A DNA stretch of 64,000 bases from Cladocopium goreaui (lineage: Eukaryota > Sar > Dinophyceae > Suessiales > Symbiodiniaceae). The translations under genes and the position numbers were made by a program. This document shows, in pieces, positions 22,605-31,856 of this stretch. Position 1 is the first letter of the stretch, and the number at the start of each line of letters is the position of its first letter. The DNA lies in NCBI GenBank assembly GCA_947184155.2, contig CAMXCT020000910.1, forward strand, positions 133,065-197,064. The letters are read 5' to 3'. Below the pieces are notes generated by a model that had not been told where the DNA came from, did no database searches, and saw only the letters and a program-made list of their open reading frames with translations.

Positions 22605-22712
22605 TACCCTCCGGTAACTAACATGTAGCTATGGAAAATCACTATTTTTTAGATGTAAATAAAGAACTAAATGGTCATTTTCGATATAGCTATGTTAAAT
22701 TACCAGAGGGTT
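22605..22712. repeat. M2 MITE copy
   Basis: TACCCTCCGGTAACTAACATG to AAATTACCAGAGGGTTTA. Confidence 0.85.
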
Positions 22713-23039
22713 TAGTCTTTCCAGAGGGATACCATGCAAATATGTGGGAAGCTGACATAGTTGATATAGTTAAATCATCTTAAATCCGTCATATGGGAAT
22801 ACTGATAGTGAATAGTTTAATGTGGAATAGTTAAAACCATGTTAGATGTTAAATATCATCATATGGGATAGGTTCCAACCCATTAACTATAGATATATCT
22901 ACCATAAGCCCTATTTGGCAGGGTTATAAACTATAGATACGGCTATGTTTGTTGATTTGGAAGCCCACCTAACTATGGGAAGTTGAAACCATTGCAACCA
23001 CTCCAAAAAACACAACTTCAACCACCTTTCGGTCCATCA

Positions 23040-23094
23040 GTGGATTCGCTCTGCCATCCGTGATTCACAACAACCAACCTCTCCTATAGGTTTC
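23040..23094 (-). CDS. candidate small exon
   Basis: Acceptor 'aaaatag' followed by KPIGEVGCCESRMAERIH in an open frame. The donor would be GC or GA. Weak. Confidence 0.3.
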
Positions 23095-23321
23095 CTATTT
23101 TTGAAACTTCCGCCACCGCCTTGTGCGGTACTGCTGGTATGATATACTGTAGTTGATAGAGTGACATCATATTAAAATCATCATATGGGATACAGTAGTT
23201 GAAACCACCACTGTTGGTATGTTTGTTGGTTTATAAACAAATGAGCATCATTAACTATAGATATATCTACATTATCTACCAGAAACCCTCTTAAAAATGA
23301 TACTTTTCCATAGCAAACTGT

Positions 23322-23431
23322 TACCCTCTGGTAATTTAACATAGCTATTGAAAATGGCCATAGAAATAGTGAGTTTTCCCATTCAAAATGGTGGATCTTT
23401 CCATAGTTATGGGACAGTGTACCAGAGGGTA
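23322..23431. repeat. M2 MITE copy
   Basis: TACCCTCTGGTAATTTAACA to GTGTACCAGAGGGTA. A second partial M2 end sits just left, at 23,285-23,321. Confidence 0.85.
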
Positions 23432-23524
23432 TGAGGAACATTTCCATATTTCCATATATTTCCTACAATCATCCTCCCATGATTTTCCCGATTTTCCATG
23501 ATTTTCCCATGTCCATTTTCCTAT

Positions 23525-23612
23525 CCCATAGGATCCATGTATGGTATGTATGCTAACATTTGGGGTATATTGATGGTAAATGTTACCATATATGGCATAC
23601 ATGGATCCTATG
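23525..23612. repeat. MITE-like inverted repeat (family of 2612)
   Basis: CCCATAGGATCCATGTATG and CATACATGGATCCTATGGG are 19-bp inverted ends. Confidence 0.8.
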
Positions 23613-23650
23613 GGTATGATTTTCCAACTCTTTGTTGCTGGTATTGGTCC

Positions 23651-23754
23651 ACGGCACAGCTCCGCGCTGCTGATGTTCGCCAAATCCACGAAGGCGCGCA
23701 AGGTCCCGGCGTCGCCGTTCAGGGCGCAGTAGTGCACCGGGGTCCGGCCTGGCG
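23651..23754 (-). CDS. exon, ankyrin repeat
   Basis: Acceptor 'gtcggcag' followed by PGRTPVHYCALNGDAGTLRA then FVDLANISSAELC: an ankyrin repeat start (GRTPVH.CALNGD) and helix. Enters in phase 1. The upstream exon at 24,576 fits only if it ends at a GA donor. The 3' boundary is uncertain (CTGTGCC|GTGGAC is possible). Confidence 0.7.
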
Positions 23755-23854
23755 CTGCCGACGAAAGGGTTATCGATCTCGGGTCCCTCGGTGGTTTGGG
23801 GAGCCTCCAAATAGGTGGGAGTCATATGGATTTTTTTTTATGAATTTATATGAA

Positions 23855-23887
23855 TATATATATATATATAATTACATATACATATAC

Positions 23888-23920
<33 letters not shown>

Positions 23921-24050
23921 ATTATACATATACATATGCATATGCATATACATATACATATACATATGCATATGCATGTACATGTACATGTACATATACA
24001 TATACATATTTATGGAGTGGTAATGATATATATATATATATATATGGAGT
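23855..24050. repeat. (ACATAT)n microsatellite
   Basis: Alternating 'acatat', 'gcatat' and 'acatgt' units. Confidence 0.95.
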
Positions 24051-24426
24051 TATAATTATATATACATGGATGATTATGGATGTTTATTGCCCCAAAGAAT
24101 ATATACTTAAATATGTTTCTTTTCCACCCAAATAATCCAAAAATATATCCAAAGATGATAAATTGTAGGGTTTGAGCCATCCCTATGTGGATCTGTCCAA
24201 GAATCGTGGATACTTGGACGCAAAAACCCGACAATTTTCGTGGGATAAATGATGAGAAAACCATAGAGTTTAAACTCCCACATCACACCTGGAGGATAAT
24301 CCCACTTAGTAAATATACTTTATAAATTTATAAAAAAAGAAGTCTGGTGAGTAATTCCCCTAACCAGGGTTATCCCATTTACAAGTTGGTTTTTACCACC
24401 CTACTTACTAATCAGTTATTAGTTGT

Positions 24427-24532
24427 TACCCTCTGGTAAACTAACATAGCTATGGAAAATCACCATTTTTAATGGGAAAACTCACAATAAATGGCCATTT
24501 TCAATAGCTTTTTGTATGTTTACCAGAGCATA
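24427..24532. repeat. M2 MITE copy
   Basis: TACCCTCTGGTAAACTAACA to GTTTACCAGAGCATA. Confidence 0.85.
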
Positions 24533-24575
24533 CCCTCAAGTAACATGACCACCCTGGCATTCATCGAGGATCTAC

Positions 24576-24628
24576 TTCAAGTCGGATTTCCCCATCGCCG
24601 GAAGCAGTACGGATGACCAGAGGTGACG
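24576..24628 (-). CDS. exon, minus-strand gene
   Basis: Acceptor 'agttccag'. Phase 1 in, exactly as the 24,755-24,824 exon leaves it. Reads SPLVIRTASGDGEIRLE with donor GAA|GTAGAT, or continues VDP to a possible GA donor that would join in frame to the ankyrin exon at 23,754. Confidence 0.7.
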
Positions 24629-24754
24629 CTGGAACTGGTGCCATGAAATCACCATGAAATCACCATTAAATCACCATTTGCCAGAGGGTAATCCCCACTA
24701 ATTCCCACTTCACCAGAGGGTAAGTGGAATTATCCAAGTTTCCTTCCAAGTCAC

Positions 24755-24824
24755 CTGAGAAATCTTGTTCTACCAAGGCAGAACGAGGCAGTTTCTGTTC
24801 GCCGACCTGGTCACGAGCGACGCG
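24755..24824 (-). CDS. exon, minus-strand gene
   Basis: Acceptor 'gtgcaag' and donor 'CTCAG|GTGACT'. Reads RVARDQVGEQKLPRSALVEQ then DFS; phase 0 in, phase 1 out. Separated from the next exon by only 126 bp, which holds M2-like fragments (CCAGAGGGTAA twice). Confidence 0.7.
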
Positions 24825-24934
24825 CTTGCACTATGTTGATCCTAACGAGCTACTAAATGGGATCTCCATATCATCAACAGTTTGATATATCCGATAAATT
24901 ACATCCGCACTGTGGATGTGCATCTGTATGTATA

Positions 24935-25090
24935 TATATATACGTATATACATATATACATATGTATACATATATATATAAATAGTTATATATATACATA
25001 TACATAACATATATATATATATACATATACATATACATATATATATACATATATATACATATATATATATATATACATATAATATGTTAT
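24935..25090. repeat. (TATACA)n microsatellite
   Basis: TA and ACATAT runs; open frames here are low complexity. Confidence 0.95.
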
Positions 25091-25405
25091 ACATACCATA
25101 CATATATAATAATATGTTATGCATACCATACATGTTATAATATTAATATGTACATAACTAATTACTAAATGGCTAGATCCATGGAGCAGGTAACTGATTT
25201 AACAATAAAAGAATAAGGGACCAAGATGATTCAAACAACCAAAATGGGGAGACAAAGGCACAAAATTGAGGATGTTTTTCATGACTCAACATGTTTTGTC
25301 CTGGTTTCAGCACCCAAAAAGGGTGATGGTCCCTGATTTTTGGATGAAAATGTTGGATGCCAAATCACAGAGGTTCAACCCAAATGGGAGTTTCAACCAA
25401 CAATT

Positions 25406-26077
25406 TCAGTCTCGGCTTCCGGGAAGGTGCCATAGAAACGTCGGTAGTATGAAGCTACTAAACGTGGAGCAGAACTGATTTAAGGGCTTAGTACGGAATT
25501 TGTTTAAGGGGAAGAAAACTATATAACGGTTGTAAATGGTTATAAGTTCTAACTTATAAATACTTATAACATGATATAAATCATGGTCCCCATTTTTCCA
25601 TGAACCAAAGCAAGAAAGGATGAACTTGTGCTTGTGGTCCTCATACTCAAACTCATAGATGTCTGTCCCGACAATCTCCCACAACTGTGGTATCGGGTTC
25701 AGATTTGCAGGTGGTTGTGGACGAGCTTGCTTCGCCTTAACACAATCTGGGCATTGAAGAGAGCCAGCAAGCTCTATGCTCCAAGGGGGAAGACGAAAAA
25801 GGTGAAAAGCATACAGCATCCGCAGCTTGGCAAGTCTCATGGGCATGGAAGGCAATTTCCATTGTAATAGCAACTGCGTGTCAGTGAGTTGATCTTCTGC
25901 CCAAAAACCATTGCCAATGATAGAGCGCAACCACCGCATATAGAGGGCGTGAAGATGCTGAAGTTGTTGATGAGACAGGAGGGGCCAATTGCCTGCCCCA
26001 TGTAACAACACTGGGATCGCCAGAGCATCCAAGAGTCGTAGGCGCGTTGGAACAGGTAGATGACGAGGGCCAAACAA
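25406..26077 (-). pseudogene. chimeric retroelement fragment: LINE ORF2 piece joined to an integrase piece
   Basis: One open frame holds two unrelated parts. The first (26,077 to about 25,790) reads LRLLDALAIPVLLHGAGNW and HALYMRWLRSIIGNGFW, typical of the region after the reverse transcriptase in LINE ORF2. The second (about 25,770-25,600) reads CPDCVKAKQARPQPPANLN and then LWEIVGTDIYEFEYEDHKHK, the zinc-binding tail and start of the catalytic core of an LTR-retrotransposon integrase. The rest of the integrase core is absent and the remaining C-terminus is AT-rich random sequence. Neither part is complete, so it is a decayed or template-switched copy. Confidence 0.75.
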
Positions 26078-26390
26078 AATGCTTCATAAATCCCCTCTCC
26101 CGTTTATATGTATATATATATATATATATGTTTCACCCATAAACAGCCCCTTTCCATGCCCCCAACGATGTGTTTTTATTCCCTAAACCATGGTTTCTGG
26201 TGTTTTTTTTCATGATGGGAGTAATGCCACTTTTTGGGTCTCAATTGTTGACCAAAAGCCATCCAAAAGCACATCTTCATAGCATCACTGGTTGGTGAAT
26301 ATACTGTTAATATATGGTTATATATTATATGGTTATTTTATGGTTATTATATGGTTAATGATCTTGAATAATATGGTTTATCAATGATTA

Positions 26391-26509
26391 CTGGTTGGTG
26401 GTATACCTATCTACCCCTCTGAAAAATGATGGAGTGAAAGTCAGTTGGGATGATGACATTCCCAACTGAATGGAAAGTCATAAAAGCCATGTTCCAAACC
26501 ACCAATCAG
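26391..26509. repeat. M1 MITE copy inside a larger composite
   Basis: CTGGTTGGTGG..CCACCAATCAG. The 100 bp before it ('ggttattatatggttaatgatcttgaataatatgg') also precede the M1 copy at 49,299. Confidence 0.85.
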
Positions 26510-26656
26510 ATCAGAATTGAGCCTCGATGGCCAAAGTGTCATACTTCATGACGAGGCTCAACAAAAACACACCCATTGACTATCCATTTCCCATGAATGC
26601 TGCCATGTTTGGGCTTCCAAAACGATATCTTCCATCACTTTGAATCGCTTCCATGT

Positions 26657-26798
26657 TCAATGGCCATTTCAGGATCCTAAATTGGAGGTACCTACCATAT
26701 ATAAGGCCTATGTAAGGCCTATGTAAGGGAATATCCCCACAAAATATGGCCTTATATGGTACAGTACCTCCAATTTAGGATCCTGGAATTTCCATTGA
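26657..26798. repeat. M4 MITE copy
   Basis: TCAATGGCCATTTCAGGATCC to GGATCCTGGAATTTCCATTGA; the most symmetrical copy. Confidence 0.9.
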
Positions 26799-27010
26799 CA
26801 TGTACATGACATGAAATGCGAGAAGACATCTGTGTAGAGTTCCAAAAAAAACATATCCACCCCATTTCCAGGAAGGGCCTCAAGTTATGTTTGTTGCTGT
26901 ATGTTACCCCTTCCAACTATAGACTCTATAGACGGATGCATCATAAAGATGCCCTTTCTGCTTAGCCTACTGAACCAACCCAATTGCTTATCATCAATCT
27001 GGATAAATTG

Positions 27011-27110
27011 TACCCTCTGGTAATTTAACAGTTTGCTACTAAAAATGGCCCAGTCGAAATCGTGGATTTACCCATTGATAGCATGGTGGATCTTTCCAGT
27101 TCGTTTTGTA
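27011..27110. repeat. M2 MITE copy, right end lost
   Basis: Starts TACCCTCTGGTAATTTAACA; the interior is recognisable to 'ccagttcg' and then the family match stops. Confidence 0.7.
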
Positions 27111-27243
27111 GACGTAAAAACCAGGTAATCTGTCACCTGAAATCAGGTCATTTAAGGGATGAAATCAGGAGATGATATCCCTTATAACCAATCATTTCAG
27201 CGACATCGCGACGTGAGGTCGGTGTAATTTACCCACATAAATC

Positions 27244-27401
27244 ATCAATGGGAGATCTTCAGGATCCTAAAATTGATTGGAGGTACCGATTCCATATATT
27301 TTAGGCCTATTTGTCAGACCTATGTAAGTGAATATCACCACAAAATATGGTCTTATATGGTACAGTACATTCATTTTAGGATCCAGTTTTATTCCCATTG
27401 A
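27244..27401. repeat. M4 MITE copy
   Basis: TCAATGGGAGATCTTCAGGATCC to TTTTAGGATCCAG..CCCATTG; more diverged. Confidence 0.85.
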
Positions 27402-27814
27402 AATCATCTCCTTGATTGAAGGGTAGGAACCCAAAAACCCCACCATTCCATAAAATCTGGCTTGTTCCATTCCATAGGGCTTCAATCAAGGGATTTGTTT
27501 ATATAATCCGTGTCCATTATAATCCACTAGAATCCATTCTATCCCTATTTAGAGATGGTGTTACCCATGAAATGTCTCAAAGACCGTTCTCAATGGATTG
27601 GTTTAAGGGAAAAATGAACCCGGAAACATCCATATTTCAAGGGAAAATCGATGGTTTCCAGTTAAGATTTTCCCAAGAAAGCCAATCCAATGATATAAGT
27701 GTCCACTCAAAAATGGCTTATTTACCTATGTTTTCCTATATTTTCTGTCATTTTTGCTGTTTGACCTAGTCGTTTCTCAACTTCTTTGCTCGTTGAAGTC
27801 ACCATTTTTTCTGC

Positions 27815-27872
27815 TTAAACTCCGGAACTCAGCGCCCAAGTGACCATCATGGCCAGGCACTCCTGGGCCAGG
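27815..27872 (-). CDS. candidate exon, possibly terminal
   Basis: Acceptor 'ggcaag' then LAQECLAMMVTWALSSGV followed by a TAA stop. If spliced it would need an unseen donor; if not, it could end an alternative transcript. Confidence 0.35.
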
Positions 27873-27932
27873 CTTGCCAGATCACATGACTGGGAATGGA
27901 AAACATAGCACCCATATAAATGGGATAATCTC

Positions 27933-28056
27933 AAGGTGGTGCCCCAGTTCCTTAGCTAAGTTGGTGAACGTAACTCCAATAACTATGGTTTATGGTTTAC
28001 ATATCTATACTTACTATGGTTTATAAACCAACTTACAACTGAGGGGCACCACCTTG
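27933..28056. repeat. M3 MITE copy
   Basis: CAAGGTGGTGCCCCAG to GAGGGGCACCACCTTG; the closest relative of the copy broken by the DIRS-type element. Confidence 0.88.
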
Positions 28057-28611
28057 TATAGAAAATGATCCATTTATTTGGGGGATAATCTATGGAATAT
28101 TGATCATATGGGAATTTGGGAAATAATATGGGATAATCTATGGCAAAACTATAGAACATGATCCATTTATAGATTATGTACCATGATGTACCTATTAAAC
28201 ATGAGTACTTTCCAATGCTAATATGGCACAAATGATCAGATGCTATATCTGATATGATGTTCCCATGGTAAATCGTAGCAACCCCATACTTATATTCGAT
28301 TAAATCTCTACTGTGTCATGTCCCTTTTCCCATTATGCCACTGAGTAACAAGTCCCCGATTGGTTAGTGGATTCTAGCTAAGTTATAAGATGCTATATGT
28401 ATGGTATGGTTGTTGTTCACACATAGACCATTGGATGTACTGGCTGGTATGCTACATAGTTACATATTGGCTCGTATCCATAACTATCATCTAATATTTG
28501 CTATATTACTATTGCTATGGCACAAATTACCAGAGGGTCAGAGGATATTTGTTCTTTCCGCTGTACACGGTGGTGACACGGTGGTGCTAAAAAAAACCAT
28601 TGCACTATAGT

Positions 28612-28715
28612 TACCCTCTAGTAATTTAACATAGCTATTGAAAATTACTATTTTTAGTGGATTTTCCCATTAAAAATGGTGATTTTCCATAGTTATGTTA
28701 GTTTACCAGAGGGTA
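28612..28715. repeat. M2 MITE copy
   Basis: TACCCTCTAGTAATTTAACA to GTTTACCAGAGGGTA. Confidence 0.88.
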
Positions 28716-28795
28716 TATCATGTTATATCCTCCATCAACCCCAGTTATTTTTCGGTTACGGTTACCAACTCAGCGATTCCAAACTGGGGCATCAC

Positions 28796-28956
28796 CTCGT
28801 TGCATTGGGTACATAATACCATCTGGTTATTTAACATAGCCATGGAAAATCCCTTATAAATGGAGGTTTTAATGGGAAAATCATCTATAAATGGGCTATT
28901 TTCCATGGCTATGTTAAATAACCAGAGGGTATTACTTTAGCAATGGATTTGTGACT
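28796..28956 (-). CDS. candidate exon pair split by an M2 MITE
   Basis: If the M2 copy at 28,817-28,931 is spliced at CTCTG|GTTATT and AACCAG|ATGG, the flanks join to SHKSIAKVIPS plus DGIMYPMQR. The joined frame does not fit the phase left by the 29,615 exon, so this may be chance. Confidence 0.25.
28817..28931. repeat. M2 MITE copy
   Basis: TACCATCTGGTTATTTAACA to AAATAACCAGAGGGTA. Confidence 0.88.
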
Positions 28957-29309
28957 CTCAATATGGCTATTCATCCCCAGAAATATATGATATCCATTGA
29001 TATCCCACCTAACCTCTGGTAAAGTAACATAGCTGCTTAGCTATTGAAAATGGCCATAGTTATGTCCTTTTTCCAGAGGGTAAACATCAAAACTGGGGAC
29101 CTAGATGGTTTTGTCTGAAAATTGGGTGTGCATCCCAATAGATATCGCTATTCATACCCATGAAAATTAAAAAAATATCCCATGTAAACCATTTATAGTA
29201 TAAACTTATAAACCAACAATTCACAACATGTTCTCATGTTATTCATATAAACCATGATATATATTGCTATATCATAAATGATCTTGCTGTTTCTTTAACA
29301 AATATATCC

Positions 29310-29498
29310 CTGGTTAGTGGTTTCCACCGCTCTGAAAATATGAAAGTCAGTTGGGATCATTATTCCAAAAAATATTGTGTGAATTGTTGGTGGTATACCT
29401 ACCCCTCTGAAAAATATGAGTTCATCAGTTGGGATTATTATTCCCAACTGTCCCAACTGACTGGAAAAATAATCCAAATCTTCCAAACCACCAACCAG
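29310..29498. repeat. two M1 copies, one interrupted by the other
   Basis: CTGGTTAGTGG starts one copy. A second M1 left half (TTGTTGGTGGTATACCTACC) begins at about 29,385, and a single shared right end CCACCAACCAG closes both. Confidence 0.8.
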
Positions 29499-29543
29499 AT
29501 CCTTATATATAAACCATTCCATGTCATTGGATTGGTTTAAGCG

Positions 29544-29602
29544 AAAATCTACAGGAAACCATGGTTTTACCCATCAAATATGGGGGTTTCCTGTAGATTT
29601 TG
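29544..29602. repeat. M6 short hairpin element
   Basis: AAAATCTACAGGAAACC and GGTTTCCTGTAGATTTT are 17-bp inverted arms around a loop of about 25 bp. Confidence 0.8.
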
Positions 29603-29614
29603 GCGTCCCTTTTC

Positions 29615-29693
29615 CTTGGCAACGCAACAAGTTCCGAGCATCGATATGCTTCTGCGACACCGCCAGATGCGCCACGTTGCGGCCCTCGGCGTC
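29615..29693 (-). CDS. exon, ankyrin repeat
   Basis: Acceptor 'attgccag' then DAEGRNVAHLAVSQKHIDAR NLLRCQ, a clear ankyrin repeat. Phase 0 in, as left by the exon at 46,632, although 17 kb of DIRS-type element and satellite lies between. The donor is GTTGCC (inside LLR) or a GA site (CAAG|GAAAAG). Confidence 0.8.
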
Positions 29694-29772
29694 CTGGCAA
29701 TGGTGGATTCAGTGGACTTGGACATCAAAAAAGGGTGGATCTCATGGAGATTTTTTGGGGAATGTCTAGATT

Positions 29773-29878
29773 TACCTTCTGGTAAACATACAAAAAGCTC
29801 TTGAAAATGTCCATTTATAGTGGATTTACCCATTGAAAATGGTGATGTTCCATAGTTATGTTAGTTTACCAGAGGGTA
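29773..29878. repeat. M2 MITE copy
   Basis: TACCTTCTGGTAAACATAC to GTTTACCAGAGGGTA. Confidence 0.88.
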
Positions 29879-30132
29879 GGTCTTTGGGGGAAATTTCAAT
29901 GATGCTTCAATTCGTGATAACAATGGGTATATAGATATATCTCGGATAAGTTGGTTTTTAAGTTGCTTTATAATCCCCATTGACTATAATAGTTATATCA
30001 TTATATCCACCATAAGCCCAGACGTTCACCATCTTTGATGACCAAAGACAAGAGGGTACCATTAAAAAAAAACACTACCTATGTTTGTGGGTGAAATAGC
30101 ATGTTTGATGGTTAAAGCTCCGCATATATCTA

Positions 30133-30190
30133 CAAGGTGGTGCCCCAGTTTGCTAGCTAAGTTGGCGTATAACTAGGTTAACTATGGTTT
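30133..30190. repeat. left half of an M3 MITE cut by the DIRS-type element
   Basis: CAAGGTGGTGCCCCAGTTTG.. runs to 'aactatggttt' and stops at the retroelement. The family sequence resumes at 43,464 with 'atggtgg'. Confidence 0.85.
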
Positions 30191-30288
30191 GGACCCTTTG
30201 GGTTTCCCTAGAAGCAAAACTACCGCTGCGCGCCCAAACATGTTTTTGCACGCGAAAGGGCTGAAAAGGTCTTTGCCCCTTGGGCTCA
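30191..30288 (-). repeat. B2 terminal repeat of the DIRS-type element
   Basis: 98 bp nearly identical to 30,382-30,479; differences are a few bases near 'gcacgcgaaag' versus 'gcgcgcaaaag'. Forms the outer 3' end on the coding strand. Confidence 0.92.
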
Positions 30289-30303
30289 GGGGGTGGGGGG
30301 GTG

Positions 30304-30381
30304 GGCTACCTTGAGCCCAAAACTAAGTTAACCCTGTTTAGGTCAAAACCTAGAGCGCGCTACACTAAGCTCCTACAGTTT
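30304..30381 (-). repeat. A2 internal copy of the A repeat
   Basis: 78 bp matching 43,385-43,463 with one indel; ends in CTACAGTTT and abuts B1 directly. Confidence 0.92.
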
Positions 30382-30479
30382 GGACCCTTTGGGTTTCCCT
30401 AGAAGCAAAACTACCGCTGCGCGCCCAAACATGTTTTTGCGCGCAAAAGGGCTGAAAAGGTCTTTGCCCCTTGGGCTCA
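30382..30479 (-). repeat. B1 internal copy of the B repeat
   Basis: 98-bp direct repeat of the outer 3' end, lying between the recombinase ORF and A2. Confidence 0.92.
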
Positions 30480-30596
30480 TCCCCCTCCCGCCATTTCGGC
30501 ACTTGCAAGGGCAACTGCCCGGGCGCGAAACGCGCCTCGGGCCTGTTGGCAGCGAGCCCGGGCGACACAGGGCCGCCGTGGCACAAAATTGGGTCT

Positions 30597-31856
30597 TCAC
30601 GTCGGTGCTAGGTCAGTGTTCAACATAGATGCTGCCATTCCCCGGGAATATTCCCGGTCTTCCCACAAATAGGAATGGAATGCGTCGCTCGCCCAACGTC
30701 CAAACCTTCTCACAACAGATGCGTCTTTGAATGCCGTCCATAGCGCGCTTGCACCACCAAAACGTAATGAGTGCGAACCAATTGTTCCGCCCACACCACA
30801 TTGGCAAGCGGCTTCTCTCAGCAGCATCTGAATCGCTTCCCTTTGGATTCCCTCTCCCGAGGGAGTTCTAAAGAGTGGCTCCGTGGCTTCGCAGCCGCCC
30901 AGATATCTCTCCGGAAATTTCTGGAACAGCTGGACAACCGACTCTACTGGGCAGACTTGGTTTCCAGTCCGGTGGTGATTGCGATTTGTCTCCAAGTTGT
31001 AATTGGTCTTGCTGCCGACGAGCTTGACCCGAACTTCGTCGGCCTCTGCCAGGTTGCTGATAGTGCACAGGTTACCATGGGAGTACAGCAGTACCTGGTG
31101 GCCCTTCAGGTGTCTCGAGAGAGGAAGGTAACCAAGGGGAAGGAATTCAGAGGCCCTCAACAGAAAGAAGAACCCAAGGCAGATCCCAGCCCACAGGAGC
31201 ACAGACTCCGGGCTCGAAGACGAGCCACGGAGGCGATCATGCAGATAGTTGAGCATCCTGGGGGTCACTGGCGCCCTCCTTTCAGGAACCTTGTAACGCC
31301 TTCGTAGGCCTGCCAGTGCCATGGCAACTCTTCCTCGGCCTTCCAAGGGATCTTCCATGCCGAGTGAAAGGTGGACGCTGCGCACTGCGGCCAGCCGAAG
31401 CTTCAGCGTTCCCGGTGCGCGCCCTTCATCGCAGGCACAGTGCAGGAGAAAGTCGATGAGGAGTGTTTCTTCTGTCTTATTGCTTGAGGGGCCAGTGAGA
31501 ATCCAACTGACTCCTCTACGAGCGCAAAAAAGCCTCCACCACTTGAGTTGAGATTCATAAGTCCGCCGGGTAGAGATGGCGAGGCGATCAAGAGCGACAC
31601 GAATGGCTTCCTCGTGATAATCTTCTTTGCATTTCAAGCGTAGGCCCAGCGTGGGTCCAGTCGTCCCTTGCGCCGCCCTAGCAGCCTGAGGGCTACCCAG
31701 CCGCCTCGGCTTCTCGAGACTCTGTTTCTTACCCGTGGCTTGACTGGTAGGAGATCCGGCAGCCGCGAGGGACTCGTGGTAGGATTCGAATCGGACCTTG
31801 CGGCCCCTAGGACCCCCACACGGGTCTTTTCCTGACCTTCTTGTGGGTCCCCGCAA
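30597..31856 (-). CDS. tyrosine recombinase of the DIRS-type element
   Basis: 419 aa. The N-terminal half has the helical core-binding fold (STRRTYESQLKWWRLFC and APGTLKLRLAAVRSVHL). The C-terminal half carries the catalytic set of tyrosine recombinases: Arg in LLRASEF (about aa 230), a likely Lys in VGSKTN, His-x-x-Arg in SHSLRFGG (about aa 361), a Trp in RFGRW, and the Tyr nucleophile in AFHSYLW (about aa 392). It would integrate the circular cDNA into the genome. Its start overlaps the end of the 1257-aa ORF by 223 bp in another frame, so translation may begin downstream or use recoding. No stop or missing catalytic residue is seen. Confidence 0.88.
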   Translation of the reverse strand: MRGPTRRSGKDPCGGPRGRKVRFESYHESLAAAGSPTSQATGKKQSLEKPRRLGSPQAARAAQGTTGPTLGLRLKCKEDYHEEAIRVALDRLAISTRRTYESQLKWWRLFCARRGVSWILTGPSSNKTEETLLIDFLLHCACDEGRAPGTLKLRLAAVRSVHLSLGMEDPLEGRGRVAMALAGLRRRYKVPERRAPVTPRMLNYLHDRLRGSSSSPESVLLWAGICLGFFFLLRASEFLPLGYLPLSRHLKGHQVLLYSHGNLCTISNLAEADEVRVKLVGSKTNYNLETNRNHHRTGNQVCPVESVVQLFQKFPERYLGGCEATEPLFRTPSGEGIQREAIQMLLREAACQCGVGGTIGSHSLRFGGASALWTAFKDASVVRRFGRWASDAFHSYLWEDREYSRGMAASMLNTDLAPT

